Shown: positions 49,501 to 61,994, counted from the stretch's first letter. The stretch: 64,000 nt of DNA from Cristatella mucedo (GCA_009760855.2 WPIO01000016.1:6366001-6430000), one strand, 5' to 3'. Notes: generated from the sequence alone by a model not told the origin. Numbers and translations: made by a program.

Positions 49501-50360
49501 CTGCTCAGAGTCTTCAAGCAATCTTAAAAACATGCTATACAACAAACTTTATTTTCTATAATCATGGACATATTTAGTAAAAATACCCAACCGAAATCGG
49601 AAACTGTGCTGTTGCACTTCTTTACAAGCAGAGCTGATCTCGCATTTTCAATTTAATTAAACACTGATCCGTGAAGTACTGGCAGGGTTATGGAACTTAC
49701 GGTGCACGGAGCTACACTCAAAATGAAGCTGCGTACAAGTCACAAGCTTGCATCTCAACAAGCTGCACACATGTAGTGTGACCTACAAAGGTTCCACAAG
49801 TTGGAAAACTAGTCGCAAATCACGCAGAGATCAGTAAAATTATTATTTGTTGATATGCTGCTCGCGGTTTAAATCCAGCTTAGACTTGGTTTGCTCTATT
49901 AACATATTTCTTTTACGTGAAAACTGTCAGAACTTCTCTAACGCGTTTATCTTTTGAAAGGTACCATAAGCAAAAATTCCAATTTCATAAGGTATTTTTC
50001 AAAATTCCGCCTTTAAGAGCGAAATGTCAAGAGTTTATCTGTCCAATTTACGCAATGTGCTCAAGTGTTCTTGAATAATTGAATGGTAAAGTACTCTGTA
50101 GCGTCGTGGCGGGTTGCGGTACTGCTACGGCGAGCCTTCTTTTGCATAACAAGTAAAGTGCTTAATAGAGATTGAGTTCTCCTAGGGCGCTGAAGAGATG
50201 AATTATTGTCACTATTGTGATAAACCAATCGGGTGTACGAGGCTCAATCTAATAACGCTGGTATACCGTAGGCGCACGTTTCTAGAGTGCATTTACTCAA
50301 TCACCACGTCGTTCCGTTTGTGCGTTCTTTCGAGAGTCTTCTTTGTAGCAACACTTTCTC
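49501..50360. other. Intergenic, AT-rich, one LINE scrap
   Basis: 50145-50215 (+) is a LINE-A-like 3' end (AAAGTGCTTAATAGAGATTGAGTTCTCC). Otherwise nothing recognised. Confidence 0.6.
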
Positions 50361-50402
50361 CGCCGAATCCCAGCTGCGCAGCGGCGAAGCTGGGATTCGG
50401 CG
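50361..50402. repeat. Perfect 15-bp inverted repeat, 12-nt loop
   Basis: Arms CGCCGAATCCCAGCT and AGCTGGGATTCGGCG around GCGCAGCGGCGA, about 530 bp upstream of CAP gene B. Confidence 0.97.
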
Positions 50403-50594
50403 TTCCACCGTCTCGACAGCACTCGAGAAACTCACGGTCGACGCGTGCTCGAAAACAGCACCGCTTAATCTGCAGCCGTCGTTTGTTCGAGCTTTGGGCC
50501 GCAGTCCATCGTTCGGTGGATGGAATGTGTCAGAGCAACAAAGCACGTTTCTGTCCAGCGCAGTGACTCATCGGCGCCGGACTCCGGCGAGACT

Positions 50595-50890
50595 CCGGCG
50601 AGGGATGCGGCGCCGACGCCTGGGAGCTACGCTTGCACTTCGTGACTCGACGGCTCTGCCGCTTGACTTAGCGTCCCTGCGCCGCTGCGACGTCCGGCGA
50701 GGGATCTGGCGCCGACGCCTGGGAACTACGCTTGCACTTCGTGACTCGACGGCTCTGCCGCTTGACTTAGCGTCCCTGCGCCGCTGCGACTTCCGGCGAG
50801 GGATCTGGCGCCGACGCTTGGGAGCTACGCTTGCACTTCGTGACTCGACGGCTCTGCCGCTTGACTTAGCGTCCCTGCGCCGCTGCGACT
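50595..50890 (+). repeat. 3 x 99-bp tandem repeat upstream of CAP gene B
   Basis: Units begin CCGGCGAGGGAT at about 50595, 50694 and 50793 and differ at few positions. The 99-bp period keeps one frame open across 50287-50919, ending 16 bp before the gene B ATG. Probably promoter/5' UTR minisatellite. Confidence 0.95.
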
Positions 50891-50934
50891 TAGAGCCGCC
50901 GGCCTACTTCTCCTTGTAGTCTCGATTGGCCGAC

Positions 50935-53453
50935 ATGAAGCTGAGCGCCGCAGGTACCCGGCCGGACAGCGCCGGCAAGGCAGCAGCAGCGGCCGGGCAG
51001 AAGGCCCAAACGCCGCAGCAGTTCGCCGACGGCGCTCTGCTCGCGCACAACGCTTACAGGTAGCTTCCGCCGCCGAGCCGTGGTCGCAGCCGTCGCCGCC
51101 TTCCGAGCGGCTGCCGCCTGTTCGGCGGGTACGGGTGGGGAAGGGGTGAAGGGGCGACCCTAGGCGGCGGTGCTAGGAGCGGCGCTTTTCGGCGACGGAG
51201 ACACGGAGGCCACGGAGCGCTCTTTCGCTGCGCGGGCTGGTGGTGCGTCTCCGCTCGGTCGGTCGGTCGGTCGTCCGACGGCGCCTGCGGCCGCGCGCCT
51301 TTTAGGAAGAAGCACGGCGCTGCGCCGCTCGCCTTGGCCAAGGACCTGTCGGAGTACGCTCAGAAGTGGGCCGAGCACCTGGCCAAGATGGGAACCCTGC
51401 AGCACAGCGAGGCGAAGATCAAGGGCGAGAGCATCGGCGAGAACGTCGCCTCCAAGTGGAGCTCGGGCGCGGCCGACTACACGGGTGAATGAGCGCGCCT
51501 CGCTGTCGCTGCTGAGCCGCAGCGGAGGCGGCCTTTCGGCTTCGTCGTCGGTCGACGTGCCGGCGCTTGGATGGATGCGAAGAGCTGACGAAGCTCCGAC
51601 GAGCGAGACGTCCAGGCGAGAGCTTCGGCCTCAGCGCTTAGTGCGACGCCTCGGCCCTGCCGCAGCCCTGCCGCAGCCCTGCCGCAGCCCTGCCGCAGCC
51701 CTGCCGCAGCCCTGCCGCAGCCCTGCCGCAGCCCTGCCGCAGCCCTGCCGCAGCCCTGCCGCAGCCCTGCCGCAGCCCTGCCGCAGCCCTGCCGCAGCCC
51801 TGCCGCAGCCCTGCCGCAGCCCTGCCGCAGCCGCAGCCCTGCCGCAGCCCTGCCGCAGCCCTGCCGCAGCCCTGCCGCAGCCCTGCCGCAGCCCTGCCGC
51901 AGCCCTGCCGCAGCCCTGCCGCAGCCCTGCCGCAGCCCTGCCGCAGCCCTGCCGCAGCCCTGCCGCAGCCCTGCCGCAGCCCTGCCGCAGCCCTGCCGCA
52001 GCCCTGCCGCAGCCCTGCCGCAGCCCTGCCGCAGCCCTGCCGCAGCCCTGCCGCAGCCCTGCCGCAGCCCTGCCCCAGCAAAAGCCGGTCACGCTTCAGG
52101 CCAAGAGGTCACCGATCAGTGGTACAGTGAGGAAAGCCAGTACGACTACAGCGGAAGGAGCAACGCTGGAGCTAGCGGTAAGCTCGGCGTCGGCGGTGGC
52201 GGCGGCGGATGGATATGGATAATTTATGGGCGCTATATAAATGAATTATATATATATATTTTTAATTATATGGAAAAGCGCCGGCGGCGGCGGATGGCAT
52301 GCCCACCCTTCCCCCCCCCCCCGATAGCCGACCGCTGATCAGCCAAGTAAAAGTTAAACTAAAGTAGAGGCGGGCTGATTCAACAGCCTACGTAGCTGGA
52401 GAACAGCCTCAACGGCTATCGTCACTGCTGGCAGCGGGCGATGCAGAATTGTCTGCAGCAGCAGCAGCAGCAGCAGGACTCGAACCCATGACCCAAGACC
52501 CAGGGGTCGAGTGGGACGAGCGCTCCACGCGGGCTTGCTTGCAGTCTACCGTCTGTCTATTCTAACATCGGTAAATAACGTGTGCGTATGCGCTGTCTCG
52601 CCAGAGAAGCGTGCTTCCGCTGGCGAGGGCAACAGTCTGGGCTGGATGAGGTAATCTCACGTACTTCCCCGTCCAAGCTCCCCAGCACTAAATACCGACA
52701 CAGCAGCGAATACTGAAATAGGCCACGCTCACTAAGAGTGCGTCTTTATGGCTCCGAGGGTGAACACCTGACCTAATCGATCCCGCGTTCTCGTGGCGCG
52801 AGAATCGCTATTTAACCAGTCCTGAGCGTGCGAAGTGCGAAGTTTAGACACGGCGACTCCAGCTGGTGCTCTTAAAGGCACGGCGAAAAACCGCACCCGC
52901 GCATGCCGCGGCCGTCCGCACGCTACAGATACCCGCTGCCGCTGAGATCAGCTCAGCTCCTACAAACTACACGGGGCAGATCAGTTCGTAGCGATTGGCG
53001 GTGGCCTGTACTCGTATTGCTGGAGTCGCTGTGTGGCCTTCTCGCCATCGGCCTCAGCCAATAGGGTTCTCGCTATCTTTTTCGCTAGCTTTGGCGCTTG
53101 TTATCTGTTCAGTCTCGCTACTTTTTCTAAGCTTAGCCCGATCTTTTGCAGAATTCGTGATGCTTTAATAAGACTCAGTTTCGCCGCGTGTTCGTCGGTG
53201 GCACGCTCCCGAATCCTCTAACGCTGCGTGGCGCCGCTTCGCGACTGTGGCACCAGCGTTGCTCACTCACCGCGAGGTTTCCTCTTTCTCGTTTCCCTTG
53301 GCAGGTCACTTTACGCAGGTCGTCTGGAAAGGAAGTCGAGAGCTGGGCATTGGAAAAGCAGCCAATGCCAAGGGACAGGTGTTTGTCGTGGCCAATTATA
53401 GACCTGCCGGAAATTACCTGGGCCAGTTTAAGGACAACGTGAGTCGTAACTGA
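50935..53453 (+). CDS. CAP gene B: complete GAPR-1-like CAP-domain protein, 176 aa
   Basis: Exons are 50935-51059, 51306-51484, 52100-52177 and 53305-53453. Phases 2, 1, 1 agree and the total is 177 codons including TGA. Residues 1-26 are an Ala-rich polar extension without a hydrophobic signal; the CAP domain starts at TPQQFADGALLAHNAYR. The CAP cavity residues are H75, E87 (SIGENVA), E112 (WYSE) and H129 (GHFTQVVWKGSRELGIG), and the last core strand is FVVANYRPAGN. The length fits a single-domain GAPR-1-like protein, known to bind lipid membranes and form amyloid-like assemblies in mammals. The 78-nt third exon has the same length as gene A exon 2, and the 179-nt second exon the same as gene C. 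Intron 2 contains a long 11-bp minisatellite ending about 20 bp before the acceptor. The final exon contains GACAAC|gtgagt, a good donor, so an alternative longer C-terminus is possible. Confidence 0.88.
51654..52078. repeat. 11-bp minisatellite in CAP gene B intron 2
   Basis: Unit CAGCCCTGCCG is repeated about 38 times with one shortened unit near 51830. The array ends 21 bp before the exon 3 acceptor. Because 11 is not a multiple of 3, every frame is open through it. Confidence 0.98.
52205..52262 (+). mobile_element. SINE/LINE tail fragment
   Basis: GGGCGCTATATAAATGAATTATATATAT, the typical terminal motif of the family-2 SINE. Confidence 0.55.
52375..52545 (-). mobile_element. tRNA-derived SINE (family 1) with CAG expansion
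   Basis: Minus-strand GGGTTCGAGTCC B box preceded by CGACCCCTGGGTC, and tail ending AGGCTGTTGAATCAGCC. A (CTG)n run of about 7 units has grown next to the B box. In gene B intron 3. Confidence 0.8.
52842..52955 (+). repeat. 114-bp direct repeat, copy 1
   Basis: Near-identical to 53991-54104: TTTAGACACGGC, CTCCAGCTGGTGCTCTTAAAG, GCGAAAAACCGCACCCGCGC, CGCTGAGATCAGCTC. Confidence 0.95.
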
Positions 53454-53575
53454 CAGAGCGGAAGGTGGACAAATGGATGGCCTCCGTTGCCAGTGAGCCA
53501 CCAGCTGCGAGGCAAAACCGCAAGCAGTGGGACGGAGCCACCGCCGCCAGACGCGGCGTGACGCGCGCTGCGAGT

Positions 53576-53581
53576 ATTAAA
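53576..53581 (+). terminator. Possible poly(A) signal ATTAAA for CAP gene B
   Basis: ATTAAA 123 bp after the gene B stop; a common variant hexamer, but it is short and could be chance. Confidence 0.3.
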
Positions 53582-53990
53582 GCCGTCGGCAGTGTAAGCG
53601 GACCCACCAGTTTCGGTAGTCCGTCGGAAGCGTTTACTATAGCCCCCGCAAATATGCTAATTTGATAACGCCGACTAAAGACTGTACGCGCTAGCTGAGT
53701 GACTCGCTTGCTCATTAAACGTAGCGCACGTTTATTAATCTCGACGTTGATCGCTATCCAGGAGTGTCGTCTCTTTCTCTCTCACGGGATTCTCGGCGCT
53801 GCACGAGCTAATGCACGCGAAGCCCTCGCAGCCTCAGGGCGCCAGAAGCTAGTCGGCTCGACGAGCTTCTGGCGACTCGCTCTCGACGGACGCCGCGACC
53901 CGGCGTCTCGCGCTGAATGGCGACTAGTCGAGGACGCTGTGACGCCGCTATGGGGCTCGTGCTTTTGAATTGAGGTTATTTTCTAGTAAA

Positions 53991-54104
53991 TTTAGACACG
54001 GCAACTCCAGCTGGTGCTCTTAAAGGGTCGGCGAAAAACCGCACCCGCGCATGCCGCGGCCGTCCGCACGCTACAGCTACCCGCAGCCGCTGAGATCAGC
54101 TCCG
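53991..54104 (+). repeat. 114-bp direct repeat, copy 2
   Basis: Same orientation as copy 1, which lies 1.15 kb upstream; together they bracket exon 4 of CAP gene B. Confidence 0.95.
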
Positions 54105-54203
54105 TCAAATAATACGATAAAGCTAAGGTGACTCATTAAATGGCCAAATTTATATGTTGACAGAAGCTCCTTAGTCGCCCGAGCTTTCTTATCGGAGCTG
54201 GCC

Positions 54204-54207
<4 letters not shown>

Positions 54208-54239
<32 letters not shown>
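54208..54239. repeat. (TA)n run
   Basis: About 15 TA units. Confidence 0.95.
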
Positions 54240-54242
<3 letters not shown>

Positions 54243-54301
54243 TATACAGTCGAAGTCGTCGAATGTGCAAAAGTTGCACCGGAAAAAAGGAGAACTGCGA
54301 A

Positions 54302-54600
54302 GTTTTTGATGACATAAGCCGACCTGCACTGGCTACCAGTCAAGCAACGGATTGACTTCAAGGTTTTCTCGCTCACTTTTAGGTCCCTTCATTCTTTGGC
54401 TCCAGCCTATCTCTCAGATATACTACCCCCCCCCCAGGTCAAGCATCGTACCACCCGCTTTTCGGAATCCAAAAGTCTACCAATACCTCGTACAAACCTC
54501 AAATCCTTTGGCGACCGTGCATTTAGTTCGTACGCTCCCAAAGCCAGGAACTCCCTCCCGACTTGCGTCAGAACATTCTCTGACTTGACCACCCGGGGTC
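54302..54600 (+). mobile_element. LINE-A ORF2 C-terminal fragment
   Basis: CDLHWLPVKQRIDFKVFSLTF..., LAPAYLSDI, then LKSFGDRAFSSYAPKARNSLPTCVRTFSDLT; truncated at both ends, with a poly-C slip at 54426-54437. Confidence 0.9.
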
Positions 54601-54604
54601 AGAA

Positions 54605-55944
54605 TCTCCCTGTATCGTTTTGCGTGTTCCTATGTCACGTATACGGAAATTGCTGCTGATTGGCTAGACGGCGCTGACCGCAGGAGAAGTGAGCCGCGCC
54701 GCAAATTTTAGATGCAAGTGTGAGTGAAAATCTGCGCTACTTAAGGTGAAATTAAAAATTAAATTAAAGAAAATAATATGCACTTCAATTCAATCCAAAT
54801 ACAATGCATGTCAGCAGGGCGAGCGTAACTGCGAGGCGAGCGGACGCGCAGATTCCCCTTCGAGAGCAGTTACCGTTTTTTGGGATTTCTACGGGTGCAG
54901 GCTATTTATCGAGTACAATTGAACGTACTCATCCTGCTAAGCTCTCCGAGTATCCTCTGAAGCTCAACACGACATAAAACTGCCGGGTCATGTGAGAGCC
55001 CTATTAATGCAGTCACCAAGAGTTTTCTTAAATTACTTTGAGCGCTTAATCGCTTGCGAATATAGCCGCTCATGAAAACGAATTGAGGATTTTAATAATC
55101 CAACGTCACTAGCAAGGGCACAGAGGGAGTCGTATTTTTACGACAGAGCTTCTATTATAAGGCGCAGAGACCTTCCAGAAACTCTGACAGCTGACGCCGT
55201 TCTCGTGCGTCGGTCTAGCAGAACGCAGGCTCGCACGAGTAAATTCGTCTCATCCACCTTGGCGTCGCGGAAGCTCTGGCGAACACGCGCTGTCGCGCCA
55301 CCAAGGACCGGCACGCTGCGGTCAACCGACGGGCGGACATGGAGTGGTAAAAGCTAATGCGGCGTGACTTCTCGGGGCGCATGACGTCATCGCGCGATCT
55401 GCTTTGTAATGACGACCGGGCTCGCTCTATGCTCCATGCTCGAGCGCTAGTCAGAGCACTCGGCGGCTCGCTACTTGCTGCTCGGCACTCTGCGCTGAAA
55501 TGTGGAAATCAAGAGCAAAGTCTAGCAAATTAATTTAATGAAACGCAATAACAAATATCAATTCACTTGCAAGCCTATTCAATCTTTTGTTATAAATTAT
55601 TAACTCACCGAATGGCACCTCTGTTCATTTACGTGTCCGAAACCTTGCTGCTTCTGGCCGCTGAAGCGTGCGGTGCTCATAAATGGGTTTGGCTGCGAGT
55701 ACGACTAGTGTGTCGGTGGCCCCTAGGAATCAGACAAATATCTGTTATACCTACTCAGATGGCTATTGCATTGAGGCGGCGCCCAGGCTAGATTTGATTT
55801 GAGTATACACTGTACGCGGTCCGATATATGAACGCGCACATATATATCTAGCTTAAGCATTGATGCGTCGATTTAATCTGACGATGAAAATGTCAAGTCC
55901 ACCCCATTCGTGTAACGTAAAGTAAAATGGAGCTTCTACTTTTT
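54605..55944. other. Intergenic, no gene
   Basis: 55023-55120 shares diverged blocks with 41545-41650 (TTTTCTTAAATTA, AGCGCT, TCGCTT.CGAATA.AGCCG), suggesting an old dispersed repeat. No gene. Confidence 0.5.
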
Positions 55945-56375
55945 GACCTATGATGCACCAATTTCAGCCTCATCGTGCCCTCGGTTCCTGTGAGAACAAT
56001 AGATTAGCTGCTCCATTCGTCCGCTTAAAGACCGTTAGAGGCAGAAGCTTTAGCTCTGCAGGTCCTAGACTGTGGAACTCGCTTCCACAATTCTTACGCA
56101 ACGACAACTACTCTCCTGGTGCCGATTCATCCTTTTCAGCGATCCTGAGCTGCTACTTCCATGCTACTCACTACCTCAACTGCAATCCTGGCTGTGCTAT
56201 GCTTCCCACTTTCTCTTTGTTGCGTGAGACGAAGTCTGTTGGCTACCGAATGCATACCGAAAGCCTCTAAGGCTGTGAGTGCGCTATGCAAAACTCTCCT
56301 GCGTAACACCCACATGGTCTTTTTGGCTTTGTGGAGTTACCGACGGAGATACATTCATTACATTACGTAACACTA
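55945..56375 (+). mobile_element. LINE-B 3' terminal fragment
   Basis: [41 protein letters not shown] and the 3' UTR to CTTTGTGGAGTTACCGACGGAGATACATT. Severely 5'-truncated. Confidence 0.92.
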
Positions 56376-56787
56376 CTATACGTTAGCGACCAAGAATAAA
56401 GAAATATTTCCTCGCACCGCTGGCCTGGAAGTAACAATTGTATGCCAAGTTTCGTCATGCATTAATAATGCAATTGCCGTCATGCAGCAATAAATATAAA
56501 AATGCAATTAAAATTAAATTAGTAATAAATCTACATATCATGGTTGGCCAGAGTCTAAATATGTTTGCCTTAATCGACGCCTGGCGGCATTGATAACCAA
56601 CATATGGGACAGTCCTAGTGGGACATTGCCTTCAAAGAATCGCACACAACCCGAGCATCTAAATAAAAAATAGGCTAACATTATTAGGCTATATTAACTC
56701 TTCCTATATAGCTATACCATTTCGAAATATATTTAAAAGCTGGCATACATTATTATTAAGTGATTTGAGTTATACTATGTATTCAAT
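56376..56787. other. AT-rich intergenic
   Basis: Nothing recognised. Confidence 0.5.
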
Positions 56788-56956
56788 GTCGGTGAGCCGT
56801 GATGGCATACTAGGTAAGGCTGTTGCTTCCACGACGTCGTTACGAGGTCGTGGGTTCGAATCATGCGGCGGGCGATCCTATGTCGCGCCGCTGCAAGCGA
56901 TGGTGATAGCCGTAAAGTCTCTCCTGTCGCTATAAAAAGAGGCTTCTAAATCTGCT
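56788..56956 (+). mobile_element. tRNA-derived SINE (family 1)
   Basis: GGTGAGCCGTGATGGCATACTAGGTAAGG (A box), CGTGGGTTCGAATCATGCGG (B box), GGCGATCC...GATAGCCGTAAAG, and tail CTATAAAAAGAGGCTTCTAAATCTGC. The best preserved family-1 copy. Confidence 0.9.
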
Positions 56957-57146
56957 AGTACTTGTTATCCATTTTTTTATAAAAAAATACTCTGACTATG
57001 AATATATTTTTAAGCCCGCATTCCTTTAAATTAGTTTTTGCACCCATTCGTCGGTGCCCGCTTTTGACCTGCACGCTGATGTCTTTGAATGCTTTTGTCG
57101 TTCGGCGCGCCTTTTCATCCAGAGAACTTGCATCGGGTCACCCAAT

Positions 57147-57148
<2 letters not shown>

Positions 57149-57236
<88 letters not shown>
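57149..57236. repeat. (AG)n microsatellite, 88 bp
   Basis: Pure AG run on the plus strand. Confidence 0.99.
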
Positions 57237-57238
<2 letters not shown>

Positions 57239-57239
57239 A

Positions 57240-57600
57240 GACCTAAAAAGTTATTTGCAGCAGAGCCTCGAAGTCGATGTCGAGCCTTGAAGTCGATGCG
57301 CTGCTGCGTGGGTGGGAAGCGAGCGTAGCCGCAGTGACAAGTAGACGTCACGTGGCAGTTGCAACGCATTCTCGGCAGATGAAGATCCAACGCCGCGGAG
57401 TGGCGATCCAACTGTGGACAGCCAGGAAGAACTGCCGAGTAGCGAGGTACGGAAGTCAAGTAATGACGCCAGAAATACGTGGACCAGCTTGGAGCATCCT
57501 CGCGTGGGCCGATGTTCGATTTTATGCTACATTACTCGGCTGAAAGCTGGCAGACTTGACTGTCGAGCTCTGAAATTTTTGTTTGAGTGAAAGACCATTT
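57240..57600 (-). mobile_element. Old LINE-A relic
   Basis: Antisense remnants of the ORF2 C-terminal half: GAAGTCGATGCGCTG...GTGGGAAGCGAGCG, TGGACCAGCTTGGA and AGCTGGCAGACTTGACTGTCGAGCT match the better copy at 25.6-25.9 kb. Confidence 0.6.
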
Positions 57601-58405
57601 CGCGCTGAATTGAAACCTTTCGTTCCAACTCGTCACAGCTGATTAGAGAAAAAGTAGAGAATAGCGACTTGGCATAGAGCCGCGGGTGATCGCGAGCGTC
57701 GGTCTGCTAAGCGCGTTTCTGATGTCTCACAGCGCCGCGATTGACGGACGCGCGGGTGAAAAATCGCGTTGTCTTTCCTGCAAATCTTTTCGATGCCAAA
57801 CCACCGACAGAGAGCGAGTGCGAAATTAACCTATGCGCGACAATACTGCGCCGCGCGCGCGTGCGCCGCACCTTCAAATCTCAGCACTGGTGAGCCAGGT
57901 GAGCGTCAAAGCGTGCGATGCGCGATCGCGTGCTTCCCTTGCAGCGTCTGCAATGCAGCGCCCAGACCCAGAAATCAAGTTTTCTCCGAGGGCGCGATGC
58001 GCACGTATTATTATTATCATTGCCATGTTGCTGTTATTATCATTGAAGAAAAATGGCAGCGGCGTCGCTAGACGCCGCCCAGCTGAGCGGTAGTCAAGAC
58101 GTCAGCGACGACCGACGTGTCGCTGCGGCTGACGGGGCTGACGCGAGCCGGGCTTCGTCCAAGGAGGCTCGACTTGAGCGCAGGTCGAATGCGCAGCGAG
58201 AGTGCACGGCGCTCCGACGATTGAGGCACCGCTCGGATGAGCTCGCGGGATCGCCGCCGCGACTCTGCCGCCGGAGCGCCGCCGCTGCCGCCGCCGCCGT
58301 GGCAAGCGCCGGAAGCGCTGCCAGGAAGAGATTCCATCGCGATTCGTCAACGGAATGACTCGCATTGACGATTCGCGCTCGCACTTTTTCGCGCAGACAT
58401 CGCGA
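57601..58405. other. GC-rich, no gene recognised
   Basis: 57960-58030 resembles a decayed LINE-A 3' end (AGTTTTCTCCGAGGGCGC, ATTATTATTATCATT). No gene. Confidence 0.5.

Positions 58406-58456
<51 letters not shown>
58406..58456. repeat. (CCG)n array
   Basis: About 17 CCG units. Confidence 0.97.
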
Positions 58457-58675
58457 GAAATCAAACTAGCTGCGGGCTTGGCGCGGCGGCCCGCGTCTTG
58501 CTCCGGAAGTGCCGACGCGCGCGCAGCGAGGATGCGAGAGGAAGCGCGAGGCGGACGAAGTTGGCGGCGCGCGCTGCGGCTGCTTTCAGACCGGGCGTCC
58601 GGCAAAAGCGCGGCCACGGCAGACTCGGCAGCGTGACTTGCAGCAGCACGCGCGATCCGCGGTCGCAAACGATCA

Positions 58676-58728
58676 GCAGAGGGCGCTTTATCAAGTGCAT
58701 TATTATTATTATTATTATTTTTATTAAG
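58676..58728 (+). mobile_element. LINE-A extreme 3' end
   Basis: CAGAGGGCGCTTTATCAAGTGC(ATT)n; only about 50 bp of the element. Confidence 0.85.
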
Positions 58729-59039
58729 CCTCGTCCCCGGCCGAGCCGTAACAGCGCTCGTGGGCTCGCTATACATTACAACGTCCGAGCTTCGTTATAG
58801 TGCCAAGCAAACTTAGCGTCGCCAGCCGCAGGGCTCATCGAGCCACTGTCGCGCCGCATTCGTTTAGAGGAGCGGTAGACGAGCATCCGAGAAGGCGCAG
58901 CGAAACGACTCCCCAACGAGTGGAGACAATTGCTTTCCAGCAGTGCGTGGCGATTAGGCGACAAGAGGGAGTCCTACGAATAACTGGGCCGCACTGCGAA
59001 ACACTGCGATACAGCGGCCATTACCACAATAAACGTAAG

Positions 59040-60935
59040 AACACAGCGGTTCTGATTTCAAAGGATACAGATTGATGCTATCTGTTCACCCAATAAATTA
59101 CATGCAATTGCGCTCGCGCGTTCTCGAGATTTCACCTAAAATGGCCCCGGGCAAGCCAGCCTCTCTACGCAGTCGAACGGCGACGCAGCTGCCATTTGCA
59201 AAAGAAACTTTGCTCAACTAAGGATTTTGATTGAATATGATTGAAAACAGTATGCTAAGTTCACCCACTCAATCTCAAACATTCTAACCGCAATAAAGCT
59301 GGCGTTTCACAAAAGCTACGCAGACGACTGCGAGCATTTTGGTTAGCATTTCAGGAAACGGTGGCACGGGTTCGCCCTCAGTCTTTTGCGCAATTGTGCA
59401 TTCCCGCTCTACTGCAATGGCCTCCAATGGCCCGGGCCACCGTGCAAATTTGAGCTGCGATACAACTGCCATTTTCATAATAAGGTTCGTGCTAATCCAA
59501 TTTTGACTCCGCATTATTGAAAGCACTGTTCCGAGTTAATTAAGCCAATCTTAACTGCATAGCGCAAGGGCGTTCTCGGGCTTTGGCCTCGAATGGCCCG
59601 AACCGGCCCGCCTCCGTACGTAATCAAACTGCGGTACAGTTTCCATTTCCCTATTAAACGCTGAGAAACTTCAGTTTTGATTTCATTTATAGCAAACAGT
59701 CATTCGGGTCTACCAATCAAATTTCACGCTATATCCTATGACCATTCTATGCAATGGCCTCCAACGGGCTGCTTGCCCGCTCTGCATTTTGGAGCTGCGA
59801 GTGAGCTGCTATTCTAGCAATAGGCGTCGTGACACTTCGGTTTTGATTGCTTATCATGGAAAACGATGTTTCGCATTAACCCATCATTGTTCCTTCATAT
59901 CTGATGGCCTGGGTCATTGGTCGTGAGGCCATAGCATCAGCACACCCCCGCCCAATGTCGTGAACTTAGGTTGGCTAACTCGAAACACTATTTTCTATAA
60001 TGAGGAATCAAAACCACAGTTTTATTATGGCAATGGATGCGGTATAACAGCACTTAGGTTAAATAGGGAGGCTGGCAGGCCCAGACCACCGGAGAGGTCA
60101 TAGCGGCACGAGAGCGGCCACACGCTATGCCGTGAAATTAAATTTGATTTTTAAACCAGGAACACTGTTTTCTATAACGCGGCATCAAAATCGAAGTTGC
60201 ACGTCGTCTATTGCGGAAATGGCAGCTGCATCGCCGTTAGAATGTGCAGGGAGGCTGGCTGGCTGGCCCGTGCCATCGGAGGCCAGCGAATGAGAAAGCG
60301 CAAGTGCAATCGCATGCAACTTCACGGCTAAACTTGGCGTGCTGTTTTCTACCCTTTGAAATCAAAACCGCAGTTTCGCGAAGCATTTTTTGCGAAAACG
60401 ACAGCTTTATTTCCGTTCAAATTTGTCGGGCTGCCTTTTGGGCCGGGCCATCGAAGGCCATAGTACGAACAAGCGACAGTGCAATCGCATGAAATCTGGT
60501 GGGTAAAAGTGGAACACTACGGTTTATAATGCGGTATCAAAGTAGCAGCTCTGCGAAGCGTTTTCGTGGAAACGGCAGCTCTCTGGCAGATGCAAGCTTT
60601 GGGCTGCTATTCGAGCCGGGCCAGCGAAGGCCTCAGCTTGAAAAAATGCGACAGCACGATCCCGCGAACTTTGCTAGGTACTCTTGGCATACTGTTCTTT
60701 ACAATCTGATATCAAAACCGAATTTTCAATAAGTCTCCTTTGGAGACGGAAGCTGCATCGGAGTTCAGATGCGTAAATAGGCTGGCTTGCGGCCCGGGCG
60801 GTGGCGCGAGAGAGCGCTAGAGCGAAGCTGCATGCAAGTTCGTCGGCGAACTTGGCAAACCGTTCTGTGTAAGCTGTACTCAAAGTCGCAGTTTCGTGAC
60901 GTTTACTGCGAAAATGGCCAGCTGTCTCGCAGTCA
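59040..60935. repeat. Inverted (head-to-head) tandem array of about 175-bp units
   Basis: On the plus strand, units recur with a motif like ACTGTTTTCTATAA..CGG.ATCAAAACCGCAG at about 59982, 60157, 60334, 60510, 60683 and 60853 (spacing 170-177). In the left half the same motif is on the minus strand at about 59050, 59228, 59505, 59680 and 59858. Each unit also has GCGAAAACGGCAGCTG, GGCTGGCTTGCGGCCCGGGCCATCG and GCAATCGCATG blocks. Units are diverged. The orientation switches near 59930-59980. Confidence 0.85.

Positions 60936-61994
<1,059 letters not shown>

Noticed and set aside
51631..52092. Long open frames of Gly/Ala/Arg/Gln repeats on the minus strand
   Set aside because: Produced by the 11-bp minisatellite, which is open in all frames and lies in a CAP gene B intron.
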